DNA from: SURF-55 sp040755195
GTDB lineage: Bacteria; Bacillota; Desulfotomaculia; Desulfotomaculales; Ammonificaceae
Length of the DNA stretch: 64,000 bases
Assembly (NCBI GenBank): GCA_040755195.1
Contig: JBFMBL010000004.1
Coordinates: 25,139 to 89,138, forward strand
Reading direction: 5' to 3'
This document shows positions 27,182 to 35,194 of this stretch, one piece after another. Under the pieces are notes generated by a model. The model saw only the letters and a program-made list of their open reading frames with translations. It had not been told where the DNA came from and ran no database searches. The stretch's first letter is position 1. Each line of letters opens with the position of its first letter. Position numbers and translations under genes: made by a program.

Positions 27182-28065
27182 CTGTGTCTAAGTTTAAAGA
27201 GGCCCTAAACTCCGGAAAATTTTTGGTGACCTCCGAACTCGGACCCCCTAAGGGTACGAACCTCGAGCAGATGATGCACCACATCGACTTGCTCAAATAC
27301 AGGGTGGATGCGCTGAACCTTACGGACCACCAGAGTTCCGTCATGCGCTTCCCTTCCCTCGGAGGCTGCCTCGCCGTGAAAGAGCGGGGTGGCGAGCCCG
27401 TACTGCAGATGACGTGCCGCGACCGCAACAGACTGGCGTTGCAGGCTGATCTGATGTTCGCGCACACGCGGGGCATAAACAACGTTCTCTGCCTCACCGG
27501 CGACGCCGTCGTGGTCGGCGACCACAAAGGCGCCAAGGGTGTTTTCGATCTCGATTCCGTACAGTTACTCAGGCTGATCCGGCAGATGGAAGCAGGCAAA
27601 GACATGGCCGGGAATGACCTCGACGGCGCCATACAGTTCTGTGCCGGGGCCTGCGTCACCCCGGAAGCATCTCCTATTGAGCCGCAATTGATCAAATTCG
27701 AGAAGAAGGTCGAGGCAGGAGCCGAATTCTTCCAAACGCAGGCGATCTACGACCTCGAAAAGTTTGCGAAGTTTATGGAATACGCCCGCCAGTTCCCTGT
27801 CAAAGTCCTGGCGGGAATCGTCCTGCTTACCTCGGCAGGCATGGCCAAGTTCTTAAACGCGAACATCCCCGGGATCACGGTGCCCCAGGATCTCATTGAT
27901 GAGCTGGCAAACGCCGGCAGAGGAAGAGGCCTGGCTAAAGGCATAGAAATCGCCGGACGGATGATCGCCGCCTTAAAGAAAGATTCTATCTGCGACGGCG
28001 TCCACATTATGGCCATCGGCAAGGAAGAAGTGGTCCCGGAAATCCTGGCAAAAGCGGGGCTTTAA
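27178..28065 (+). CDS. metF: Methylenetetrahydrofolate reductase, MetV-linked copy
   Basis: 295 residues. The opening FLVTSELGPPKG carries the catalytic Glu region; later VLCLTGDAVVVGDHKGAKGV and a C-terminal part with DGVHIMAIGKEE match MetF proteins of Wood-Ljungdahl organisms. The ATG overlaps the metV stop as ATGA. With MetV it should reduce methylene-THF, or oxidise methyl-THF when the pathway runs in reverse. It differs clearly from the metF at 20.1 kb. The upstream nuoE/nuoF/fdh-like genes suggest the physiological electron partner. Confidence 0.93.
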   Translation: MTVSKFKEALNSGKFLVTSELGPPKGTNLEQMMHHIDLLKYRVDALNLTDHQSSVMRFPSLGGCLAVKERGGEPVLQMTCRDRNRLALQADLMFAHTRGINNVLCLTGDAVVVGDHKGAKGVFDLDSVQLLRLIRQMEAGKDMAGNDLDGAIQFCAGACVTPEASPIEPQLIKFEKKVEAGAEFFQTQAIYDLEKFAKFMEYARQFPVKVLAGIVLLTSAGMAKFLNANIPGITVPQDLIDELANAGRGRGLAKGIEIAGRMIAALKKDSICDGVHIMAIGKEEVVPEILAKAGL

Positions 28066-28225
28066 ATCAGTAGTCAGTAGTCAGTATTCAGTAGTCAGCA
28101 GGGAGATGCGGACTAAAGGTCACGAGTCACTGGTTTAAAGTCCTCAGTCCTTGGTCGAATGTCCTTAGTCCGGAAACAGGAACGGGTAGCGAGTTCCGAG
28201 TTGAGAGTTGCAGGTTTAAAGTCAA
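28066..28225. repeat. Short tandem word repeats after metF
   Basis: AGTAGTC/CAGTATTCAGTAGTCAG units, then AGTCACTGG, GTCCTCAGTCC, GTCCTTAGTCC and GAGTTCCGAGTTGAGAGTT units fill the gap between the convergent metF and GGDEF genes. No terminator hairpin was recognised here. Confidence 0.7.
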
Positions 28226-28278
28226 GAGGCCTAAGCCATGAGCAGAAAAAGGAGCTTGAACTTTGAACCGGTACACTA

Positions 28279-30246
28279 TTATTTCCGCCCAAAAATACTC
28301 CTGTAACCCGGGGTCTGCACCATGTCCCGCCAGACGATCCGGTTTCTCCCCAGTCTTTTGGCCGTGTAAAGAGCGTTGTCGGCGATCAAGAGCAAGTCCT
28401 GGGTCGTAAGACCGTCGTCCGGATACAGCGCCATGCCGATGCTTACCGTAGGGAAGGGTTCTTTTTGTCCCTCCGCTTCGAGTTGCTTTCTGAGTCGCTC
28501 GGCTACAATAATCACCCCCGGAGCATCGGTTTCCACCAACAGGACCACGAATTCTTCCCCGCCGTACCGGGCGGCGACGTCGGTATCCCGAATGCTTTGC
28601 TGAAACAACTGTGCAACCCTTTTCAGGCATTGATCCCCGGCCAGGTGGCCGAAGGTGTCATTGTAGTCCTTGAAATGGTCGATATCCAAAAGAAGAACGC
28701 CGCACTTTGACTTATACCGTTGACAGCGCTTCAGTTCCGAATCCAGAAGGGCAAAGAATTTATGACGGTTATACAGCCCGGTCAGAGCATCGCGCTCGGC
28801 CATCGTTTTTACTTTCTTGTAAAGCAGCGTATTTTCAGCCGCTACGCCGATCTGGCTCCCCACCGCTTCCAGAACCTCTCGTTCATCCTGGCTGAGTCCC
28901 TGTTTTGTCTTGTGGAAAAGCGTCAGCAACCCCTGGACTTTATCCTTACGTTTTAACGGCACGAAAACGCCGAGCGCGAATCCTGCGGATGCCGTAAGCA
29001 TCCCCAGACCCTGGGACGCAGCATCCGCGTTAAAAACCACGATTTCATCCATCTGTAATAAGCTGATCTCTTCGAGAACTTGACCTGCATCGCTCAGGTG
29101 TTTCAAACACTCTTCCGAAAGTCCGCGGTGCGCCGCGAGTAAAAACCCTTCCTGGCCTTCCTGCTGTAGAAAAATGGCTCCGGCATGCCAGTTTGCAACC
29201 TCCATCACCTTCGCCAGAACCTCCTGCAAAACCATCTCCAGTTCGAGGGAATGGGTTAAGGTTTCCGCAATTACGTTCAGTGTGGCAAGCCGCCGGTGGC
29301 TTTCTTCTATCTCCTGGTTTTTACGCGCCATCTCCCGGATCAAGATCGTATTCTCTATTGCCGTTGCCAGCGCGCCCGCGAGTTGCTGGGCAAGGGGAAA
29401 ATCTTTCTCGGCGTATTGCCCTTTTTCCCTGCTGTAGAAACACAACCCCCCGACCACTCCGCTCTTGGCAACCAGAGGAACAATAAGAACCGTTTGCAAA
29501 CCGGAGTCGGTCAAATTCGTATCTTCCGCAAGTTCGGGAACCGCCTTTATGTCCTCTACGAGGTCGGGTTGGCCACCCGCAAACCTGGACTGCAGGGCAA
29601 AATCGCTCGAATGAAGCGCCGCCGCCGGGTCCACGGCTTCCCCGTCCCGGAAGAAGGCCAGGACGCCCAACCTGTTTTGCTCGTTCACAAGGATTTTCAT
29701 CCAATCGAAGTTTATCAGCCCTTTAATTAACTGATGCAAGGCGTCATAAAACTCGCGGCTTTCCAGGCTTGAGGTGATCAGCCAGTTAAGTGTGGTTATA
29801 ACCTCCAGAAACCGCCACTGTCCCAGCATCTCCTGCCGGGCCGCAAGATCCGCCAGCGCAAGGGCGAAAATGCTCTTGATCCGTGCGATTTTCTCCTCCA
29901 GGTGCCCTATATTTTCCACCTTCTCGAAGGCCAGGACCCCGACCTCCCGGTCGGCGTAAGTGAGCGGTATTGCCAGCTCGTCTCCTGCCTGGACCGGGCA
30001 CCCCTGACGCAGCGCCAGCCCGGGAAGCGTTGCTTCGCTCAGGGAAAGGGAATGGCTCTTGCCGGTATTGGCATTCTTCTCCGTAAGTGAAACCAGGAGG
30101 CCCTCGCTACGGTTGAGCAGATACACCTTTGTCCCCGTGCAACCACCAACCGCATCAAGCGCCGTTACGATTAGATCGCCGATACGGGCCGAGTCTTCCG
30201 TAGCTGCTAATTGGGAAGCCAGGACGGCAAGATCTTGATCAGTCAT
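28279..30246 (-). CDS. Diguanylate cyclase with tandem GAF domains
   Basis: 655 residues, no membrane helix. Three GAF-like sensory domains (roughly 1-130, 150-310, 325-480) precede a GGDEF domain (about 490-655) with DALTGLYNRHKFF and ARYGGEEFVVLL. GGEEF is an active-type motif, and an RDTD inhibitory-site motif lies five residues before it, so product inhibition by c-di-GMP is expected. Ligands of the GAF domains cannot be told. The ATG has GGGAG upstream. It is a single gene convergent with metF. Confidence 0.93.
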   Translation of the reverse strand: MTDQDLAVLASQLAATEDSARIGDLIVTALDAVGGCTGTKVYLLNRSEGLLVSLTEKNANTGKSHSLSLSEATLPGLALRQGCPVQAGDELAIPLTYADREVGVLAFEKVENIGHLEEKIARIKSIFALALADLAARQEMLGQWRFLEVITTLNWLITSSLESREFYDALHQLIKGLINFDWMKILVNEQNRLGVLAFFRDGEAVDPAAALHSSDFALQSRFAGGQPDLVEDIKAVPELAEDTNLTDSGLQTVLIVPLVAKSGVVGGLCFYSREKGQYAEKDFPLAQQLAGALATAIENTILIREMARKNQEIEESHRRLATLNVIAETLTHSLELEMVLQEVLAKVMEVANWHAGAIFLQQEGQEGFLLAAHRGLSEECLKHLSDAGQVLEEISLLQMDEIVVFNADAASQGLGMLTASAGFALGVFVPLKRKDKVQGLLTLFHKTKQGLSQDEREVLEAVGSQIGVAAENTLLYKKVKTMAERDALTGLYNRHKFFALLDSELKRCQRYKSKCGVLLLDIDHFKDYNDTFGHLAGDQCLKRVAQLFQQSIRDTDVAARYGGEEFVVLLVETDAPGVIIVAERLRKQLEAEGQKEPFPTVSIGMALYPDDGLTTQDLLLIADNALYTAKRLGRNRIVWRDMVQTPGYRSIFGRK

Positions 30247-30508
30247 CTTTAAAGCTCCCGGGAAAGACTACTATAAACTGTAACCGTTTCTTTGGCGACC
30301 GGAATGTAGATTAACGCCTATTATATAATCGTACCGTGATTGTGGAGATTGAAGTGTTTTTTAAAAATTTAGTATTACTGACTACTTAATTCTTGAATCT
30401 TATTCCTTTTCGCCAGGGCATTATTTGTGTTAGAATTTTTCTGATGTTCATAAGGGCTGTCTTGCTTTCAGTGCACAAATCCTTAAAACTTTCTGGGGGA
30501 ACACGTTG

Positions 30509-30838
30509 GTGAAGATTCGTGAGATGCAAACAGAGGTCGACGCCTGGATCAACCAGTTTGAAGAAGGATACTGGCAGCCCTTGCCCCTTCTTGCCCGTTT
30601 GATCGAAGAGGTGGGGGAACTCGCCCGGGAAGTTAACCACCGTTTCGGGGAAAAACCGAAAAAACCCGAGGAACCGCCGGGAGACTTAGCCCTCGAATTG
30701 GGTGATATCTTGTTCATTATCGTCTGCTATGCGAATTCACTCGGGATAGATCTGGAAGAGGCTTTTGGCAGCACAATGGAGAAATACCGGCAGCGAGACA
30801 GCCACCGCTGGACCAGGAAGCCGGGAGGTGGGAGGTGA
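30509..30838 (+). CDS. MazG-like nucleotide pyrophosphohydrolase (YpjD type)
   Basis: About 109 residues, one MazG domain. The metal motif EExxE...D reads LIEEVGELAREVNHR and then LALELGDILFIIVCYANS. Such small all-alpha pyrophosphohydrolases split non-canonical or excess NTPs to NMP and pyrophosphate. The GTG at 30509 sits eight bases after GGGGGA; TTG at 30506 is an alternative. The stop lies inside GGGAGGTGGGAGGTGAG tandem words, so the last residues (PGGGR) come from repeat sequence. Confidence 0.85.
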   Translation: MKIREMQTEVDAWINQFEEGYWQPLPLLARLIEEVGELAREVNHRFGEKPKKPEEPPGDLALELGDILFIIVCYANSLGIDLEEAFGSTMEKYRQRDSHRWTRKPGGGR

Positions 30839-31057
30839 GAAGTAAGAGGTGAGACTTGTTGAAGGAAATAGCAAGAAAAATTAACCACAGAGACACAGAG
30901 CACACGGAGGGAACTGATATAAAGTCGCGAGTCGCGAGTCATAAATTAAGTCCTCAGTCGAAAGTCCCCGGTCCCTGTTTCCGGACTTAGGACGCAGGAC
31001 ATAGGACTTCGGACTTGATGATCTGCCTCTGTGGTGAAATATTTTGGTTCCGGCTTG
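30827..31057. repeat. CACAGAG-bounded element, copy Q3, with tandem-word interior
   Basis: After GGAGGTGAGAAGTAAGAGGT words, the element opens AACCACAGAGACACAGAG and closes GCCTCTGTGGTGAAATATTT, then TGGTTCCGG. The inside is not the one of Q1/Q2 but GTCGCGAGTCGCGAGTC and GGACTTAGGAC words. Its 3' part is repeated past the N gap as an assembly artefact. Confidence 0.7.
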
Positions 31058-31324
31058 TCCGGGTTAGGTAGGATCAGACCGGATGTTAACGGAGGACNNN
31101 NNNNNNNNNNNNNNNNNNNNNNNNNNNNNNNNNNNNNNNNNNNNNNNNNNNNNNNNNNNNNNNNNNNNNNNNNNNNNNNNNNNNNNNNNNNNNNNNNGTC
31201 CCTGTTTCCGGACTTAGGACGCAGGACATAGGACTTCGGACTTGATGATCTGCCTCTGTGGTGAAATATTTTGGTTCCGGCTTGTCCGGGTTAGGTAGGA
31301 TCAGACCGGATGTTAACGGAGGAC
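30971..31324. other. Assembly gap 2 with 127-bp flank duplication
   Basis: Bases 31098-31197 are 100 N. Flanks 30971-31097 and 31198-31324 are identical (GTCCCTGTTTCCGG to AACGGAGGAC). The frame around 31031-31231 exists only because of the duplication. Confidence 0.92.
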
Positions 31325-31330
31325 GGATAA

Positions 31331-32608
31331 GTGGCAGGGATTATACCCATCAGGGGTTGGCGTTACGGAGCAAGCATTCAGGATTTGGCTGCGGTTATCA
31401 CCCCCCCATACGACGTTATCGACCGGGAGGCGCAAGAGTCGTTTTACGCCCGGCACCCCAACAACATAATCAGGCTGGAATACGGGGTTGTACTACCCGG
31501 CGACGACGACGCCAACAACCGCTATACACGGGCCGCCGAATTCTTTAAAAACTGGTGCAGGGAAGGTATTCTGCAGAGGGATGCCAAACCTGCGTTTTAC
31601 TTCTACGAGCAGGCGTTTACCCTCGGCGACCGCCGTCACACCAGGCGAGGCTTCCTCTGCGGTCTCGAACTTGAGCCGTACGGACGCAACGTCATGCCGC
31701 ACGAGGACACCCTGTCTGCCGCCAAAGCAGACCGGGCACGCCTCATCCATACCTGCGAAGCAAATTTTTCACCCATTTTTGCGCTTTATTCCGACCCGAA
31801 GCAAATTGTTGAACAGCTCTTTATAAACGTTCACGGTTCCATGCCGGCCTGTGATTTTACCGATGAAGAGGGGCAGACGCACCGCCTGTGGGCGGTGACC
31901 GACGGGGATACCATCGAGGCGACAACCGCTTTGTTGGCCGGTTGCAGGGTGTTAATCGCCGACGGGCATCATCGATTCGAAACCGCCCTCCATTACTGCG
32001 TTCAGCGGCGGCCGAAAGGGAATTCGCCCGAGAAAGCGCCTTACTGTTTTATACTCACTTTCCTTGTAAACACCTATGACCCGGGGCTGGTGATTCTTCC
32101 CACCCACCGCCTGGTGAAGACCCCGGCGGATTTTCACCTTGACCGGTTCCTGGCCGCTGCGGCGGAGTTCTTTGTGGTGACGGAATCCCAGGGAGAAATA
32201 CCGCTGCCGGACCACCGGTATGCCTTCGGTCTATATGCGGGAAACGATCGTGGCTTTTATCTGACTTTGAAGGAAGGACTTGATCCGGCCGACCTTCTTG
32301 AAGGCGCAAAACCCCCGACGTGGAAAAGGTCGGCGGTGGCCGTTCTTCACGCCCTGGTCCTGGACAGATATCTGAAAATCGGTCCCGGCGAATGTACCGC
32401 CGGAGAAAGGATCGCCTATAACCACAACCCCGCGGAGGCCGCCATGCTCGTGAACAACGCTGTCTGGGATCTTGCCTTTTTCCTGTACCCCGCGGGGATA
32501 GACGAACTTGTTACGGTGGCCGAAGCCGGTGAAAAGATGCCGCAGAAGTCCACCTATTTTTATCCCAAGGTGCCTACAGGACTTGTTATTTATTCGTTTG
32601 CTGAATGA
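31331..32608 (+). CDS. DUF1015 family protein
   Basis: 425 residues, normal for the family. GTG start six bases after GGAGGAC. Recognisable segments are a P-x-x-YDVI opening (ITPPYDVIDREAQESFYARHP), GRNVMPHEDTLSAAKADR, and the IADGHHRFETAL motif. DUF1015 proteins are common in anaerobes and their biochemical role is unknown; the conserved DGHHR motif looks catalytic. It lies 82 bases upstream of the Mrp ATPase gene on the same strand. No function is assigned. Confidence 0.9.
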   Translation: MAGIIPIRGWRYGASIQDLAAVITPPYDVIDREAQESFYARHPNNIIRLEYGVVLPGDDDANNRYTRAAEFFKNWCREGILQRDAKPAFYFYEQAFTLGDRRHTRRGFLCGLELEPYGRNVMPHEDTLSAAKADRARLIHTCEANFSPIFALYSDPKQIVEQLFINVHGSMPACDFTDEEGQTHRLWAVTDGDTIEATTALLAGCRVLIADGHHRFETALHYCVQRRPKGNSPEKAPYCFILTFLVNTYDPGLVILPTHRLVKTPADFHLDRFLAAAAEFFVVTESQGEIPLPDHRYAFGLYAGNDRGFYLTLKEGLDPADLLEGAKPPTWKRSAVAVLHALVLDRYLKIGPGECTAGERIAYNHNPAEAAMLVNNAVWDLAFFLYPAGIDELVTVAEAGEKMPQKSTYFYPKVPTGLVIYSFAE

Positions 32609-32690
32609 TTAGGCTGGACATATGCTTGTGATTGCGTTATAAAAATAATGAACGTATGCTTATTATTATCCTACCGGGAGGGTTTTAGTA

Positions 32691-33575
32691 TTGGCTGATG
32701 TTAGAGACTGCGAAAAAGCGGGTAAAACCTGCGGCACCTGCAATGAAAAGCAAGTTTGTGAGAACGATGAGAAATCCGTAGCACCACCACACCGACTTTC
32801 GCACGTCAAGAATGTACTGGCGGTTATGAGCGGCAAGGGAGGCGTCGGCAAGTCGTCGGTAACCGCTCTTCTGGCGGTAACCCTTGCCCGCCGGGGGTAC
32901 CGGGTAGGCATCCTTGATGCGGATATTACGGGGCCGAGTATCCCTAAGCTGTTCGGGTTAAACGAACGTGTTGAAGGTGCCGATTTTGGCGCGTACATTC
33001 CTCGATCCAAGCTTCTCGGTATCTACGTTATGTCTGCGAACCTTTTTCTTGAGCGGGAGGATGACCCCGTTATCTGGAGAGGGCCGATAATCAGCAACGT
33101 GGTAAAGCAATTCTGGACCGACGTGGCCTGGGGTAAACTGGACTACCTCCTCGTCGACCTGCCGCCGGGAACGGGGGACGTACCGTTAACCGTAATGCAG
33201 TCCCTCCCCCTGGAAGGAGTATTCATTGTTTCTTCACCGCAGGACCTCGCGGTAATGGTGGTCCGGAAAGCCATCAAGATGACCGGCATGATGAATACGC
33301 CCATCCTCGGAGTGGTGGAGAACATGACCTACATCACCTGCCCGAAGTGCGGCGAAAAGATCTTTCCTTTCGGTGAACCACAGGGTAAACAGGTCGCAGA
33401 GGAAACCGGCGTCGAACTGCTCGCGAGCCTCCCGCTGGACCCCGGGCTGAGCCGTCTCGGGGATGCCGGCAGAATAGAGGAATACCAATCAACGGGCCTT
33501 GAACACCTGCCGCAGATTCTGGACCGCCGGTTCGAATCCACATCAAAATCGGCCCGGATGCTTTTTAAGAAGTAG
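32691..33575 (+). CDS. Mrp/NBP35-family iron-sulfur carrier ATPase
   Basis: 294 residues; TTG start behind GGGAGGG. A Cys-containing N-terminal extension (CGTCNEKQVC, residues 18-27) precedes the deviant Walker A GKGGVGKSSVTALLA, then LDADITGPSIPKLFG and DLPPGTGD. A CPKCGE pair near residue 217 matches the CxxC that holds a bridging [4Fe-4S] cluster at the dimer interface. Role: cytoplasmic Fe-S cluster transfer, fitting a genome rich in Fe-S enzymes. A terminator follows after the small inverted-repeat element. Confidence 0.93.
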   Translation: MADVRDCEKAGKTCGTCNEKQVCENDEKSVAPPHRLSHVKNVLAVMSGKGGVGKSSVTALLAVTLARRGYRVGILDADITGPSIPKLFGLNERVEGADFGAYIPRSKLLGIYVMSANLFLEREDDPVIWRGPIISNVVKQFWTDVAWGKLDYLLVDLPPGTGDVPLTVMQSLPLEGVFIVSSPQDLAVMVVRKAIKMTGMMNTPILGVVENMTYITCPKCGEKIFPFGEPQGKQVAEETGVELLASLPLDPGLSRLGDAGRIEEYQSTGLEHLPQILDRRFESTSKSARMLFKK

Positions 33576-33601
33576 GATTCACCGGTTTTCTTAACCGCCA
33601 A

Positions 33602-33683
33602 TCCAGCACTCAACGAATCACTGTAAATGGTTCAGGAGGAAAGCAATTATGAGCTAAAACACAAATTTATATTGAGTGCTGGA
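33602..33683. repeat. CCAGCACTCAA inverted-repeat element, 82 bp
   Basis: Terminal inverted repeats TCCAGCACTCAA and TTGAGTGCTGGA enclose 58 bases. The same termini are found in the repeat at 36.3 kb and inside dinG at 44.3 kb. CAA flanks both ends, a possible 3-bp target duplication. Confidence 0.7.
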
Positions 33684-33774
33684 CAAGATCGCCAAAAAAA
33701 CTATTATATTTTCCTAAACCGGAACAGAACTGACTCACCACAACAATATTGCAGCACAACTTGTATAACGGAAA

Positions 33775-33805
33775 AACCCGCCTTTATTCGGCGGGTTCTA
33801 TTTAT
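33775..33805 (+). terminator. Intrinsic terminator of the DUF1015-mrp unit
   Basis: The stem AACCCGCC/GGCGGGTT with a seven-base loop is followed by a moderate T-rich run, 200 bases after the mrp stop. Confidence 0.65.
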
Positions 33806-33881
33806 TAAGACCACATCTGTATTAAAGCACTATCTTAGGTCGTTAATAACTTTGGGAAATCTCAAGGCATTCAAAATATCT

Positions 33882-33912
33882 AACCTCTAACCTCCCACCT
33901 CTCACCTCTAAA
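33882..33912. repeat. AACCTCTAACCTCCCACCTCTCACC words
   Basis: Four tandem CCTCTAA/CCTCCCA/CCTCTCA units lie immediately before repeat copy D. They are the complement of the AGGTGGGAGGTGAG class seen at 30.8 and 51.2 kb. Confidence 0.65.
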
Positions 33913-33920
33913 TCGGTCTC

Positions 33921-34128
33921 CTAGGAGAGCGTTGCAAAACAAATAAATTCGGTAGAAAAACCACCTAACGGCTTTCGGCGGGTGTAAATAAGTAAGTGCC
34001 CCGGAGGCCGCGAAAAACAAGCATGACGCGGAAGGCGAAGACATCCGGCGCGGAGCGTACATGGAGGTACGTGAGCACCGGATGGCGAGCCTGACAAAGC
34101 CAGGCGCCGTTTTGCAACGGCCTCCTAG
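33921..34128 (+). repeat. Structured dispersed repeat, copy D, with terminal inverted repeats
   Basis: 208 bp. The ends are near-perfect inverted repeats (CTAGGAGAGCGTTGCAAAAC and GTTTTGCAACGGCCTCCTAG). Inside is the family core GGAGCGTACATGGAGGTACG plus TGAG flanked by CATCCGG/CCGGATG. Its right end covers the floxA stop codon in the pre-gap copy. Confidence 0.75.
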
Positions 34129-34475
34129 TACTCCGGCGGCAGGGCGTTGAGTTCCGGCAGGCTGAACACCGGGCCGTCGCGGCAGACGAATTTGGCGCCG
34201 ACGTTACAACGGCCGCACTTCCCGATACAGCATTTCATCCGCATCTCANNNNNNNNNNNNNNNNNNNNNNNNNNNNNNNNNNNNNNNNNNNNNNNNNNNN
34301 NNNNNNNNNNNNNNNNNNNNNNNNNNNNNNNNNNNNNNNNNNNNNNNNCTCCTAGTACTCCGGCGGCAGGGCGTTGAGTTCCGGCAGGCTGAACACCGGG
34401 CCGTCGCGGCAGACGAATTTGGCGCCGACGTTACAACGGCCGCACTTCCCGATACAGCATTTCATCCGCATCTCA
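34122..34475. other. Assembly gap 3 with 127-bp flank duplication
   Basis: Bases 34249-34348 are 100 N. Flanks 34122-34248 and 34349-34475 are identical (CTCCTAGTACTCC to CCGCATCTCA) and encode the floxA C terminus twice. The duplicate is artefactual; copy D directly abuts floxA. Confidence 0.92.
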
Positions 34476-35194
34476 AGGGTGGTATAGATCATATCCTCCT
34501 TGAAACCCAGCTCGGTAAGCGCCTTGACGGTAAACTTTATCATTATGGGAGGGCCGCAAAGCACCACAAACTTGTTTTCCGGCGCAGGCTTAACCTCTGA
34601 TACGTAAGCCGGCACAAAACCGACGTGTCCCTCCCAAGCTTCTTCCGCAACATCGATGGTCGTCCAGACGGTGACGTCCGGCGATTCAGGCCAGGTGCGA
34701 AAAACCTCTTCCTTGTAACAAAGGTCGCCGTAAGTCCGGGCACCGTAAAGCACTTCGATCTTGCCGTAATCCTTCCGGTTTTCGGGGGCCAGCATGAAGT
34801 TGACCAGCGGCCGCAGGGGAGCAAGCCCTATCCCGCCGCCGACCACCAGAAGGTCTTTGCCGCGCATCGCCTCATAAGGAAACTTATTGCCGTAAGGACC
34901 GCGAACGCCGACTTTGGCGCCGGGCTGAAGCTCATGAAGCGCACTGGTGACCTTACCCGCCCGCCTGATGCTGAATTCCAACCAGTCCCTGTTGGTGGGC
35001 GATGAGGAAAGGCAGAACGTCGCCTCCCCGACGCCGAACACCGAAAGCATTGCCACCTGCCCCGGCTGGTGGCTCCACGACATCATTTCGTCAAGGTCGT
35101 CAAATACAACACGGAACGTTTTAACGTCGTGGGTTTCCCGGATAATATCCACTATGGTCGCTATTTTCGGAAGAAGCGGGTTGAATTTTTTCAT
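34352..35194 (-). CDS. floxA: FloxA-like FAD/NAD(P)-binding subunit
   Basis: 280 residues of the ferredoxin-NADP reductase superfamily, close to the gamma subunit of sulfhydrogenases. FAD-binding beta barrel first, then the NAD domain with GVRGPYGNKFPYEA and LVVGGGIGLAPLRPL, and a C-terminal [2Fe-2S] site MKCCIGKCGRCNVG with a final Cys. It should accept electrons from NADH for the Hdr complex. The ATG at 35194 overlaps the floxB stop by four bases; the longer frame to 35281 is rejected. It is the last gene of the hdrCBA-floxDCBA set. Confidence 0.88.
   Translation of the reverse strand: MKKFNPLLPKIATIVDIIRETHDVKTFRVVFDDLDEMMSWSHQPGQVAMLSVFGVGEATFCLSSSPTNRDWLEFSIRRAGKVTSALHELQPGAKVGVRGPYGNKFPYEAMRGKDLLVVGGGIGLAPLRPLVNFMLAPENRKDYGKIEVLYGARTYGDLCYKEEVFRTWPESPDVTVWTTIDVAEEAWEGHVGFVPAYVSEVKPAPENKFVVLCGPPIMIKFTVKALTELGFKEDMIYTTLEMRMKCCIGKCGRCNVGAKFVCRDGPVFSLPELNALPPEY

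Noticed and set aside
28066..28278. A gene in the metF-GGDEF gap
   Set aside because: The open frame there (28127-28630 minus) overlaps the GGDEF domain in another frame and runs through tandem words.
34147..34377. Frames spanning the N gaps at 31.1, 34.2 and 37.6 kb
   Set aside because: They pass through 100 unknown bases and duplicated flanks, so the translation is meaningless.
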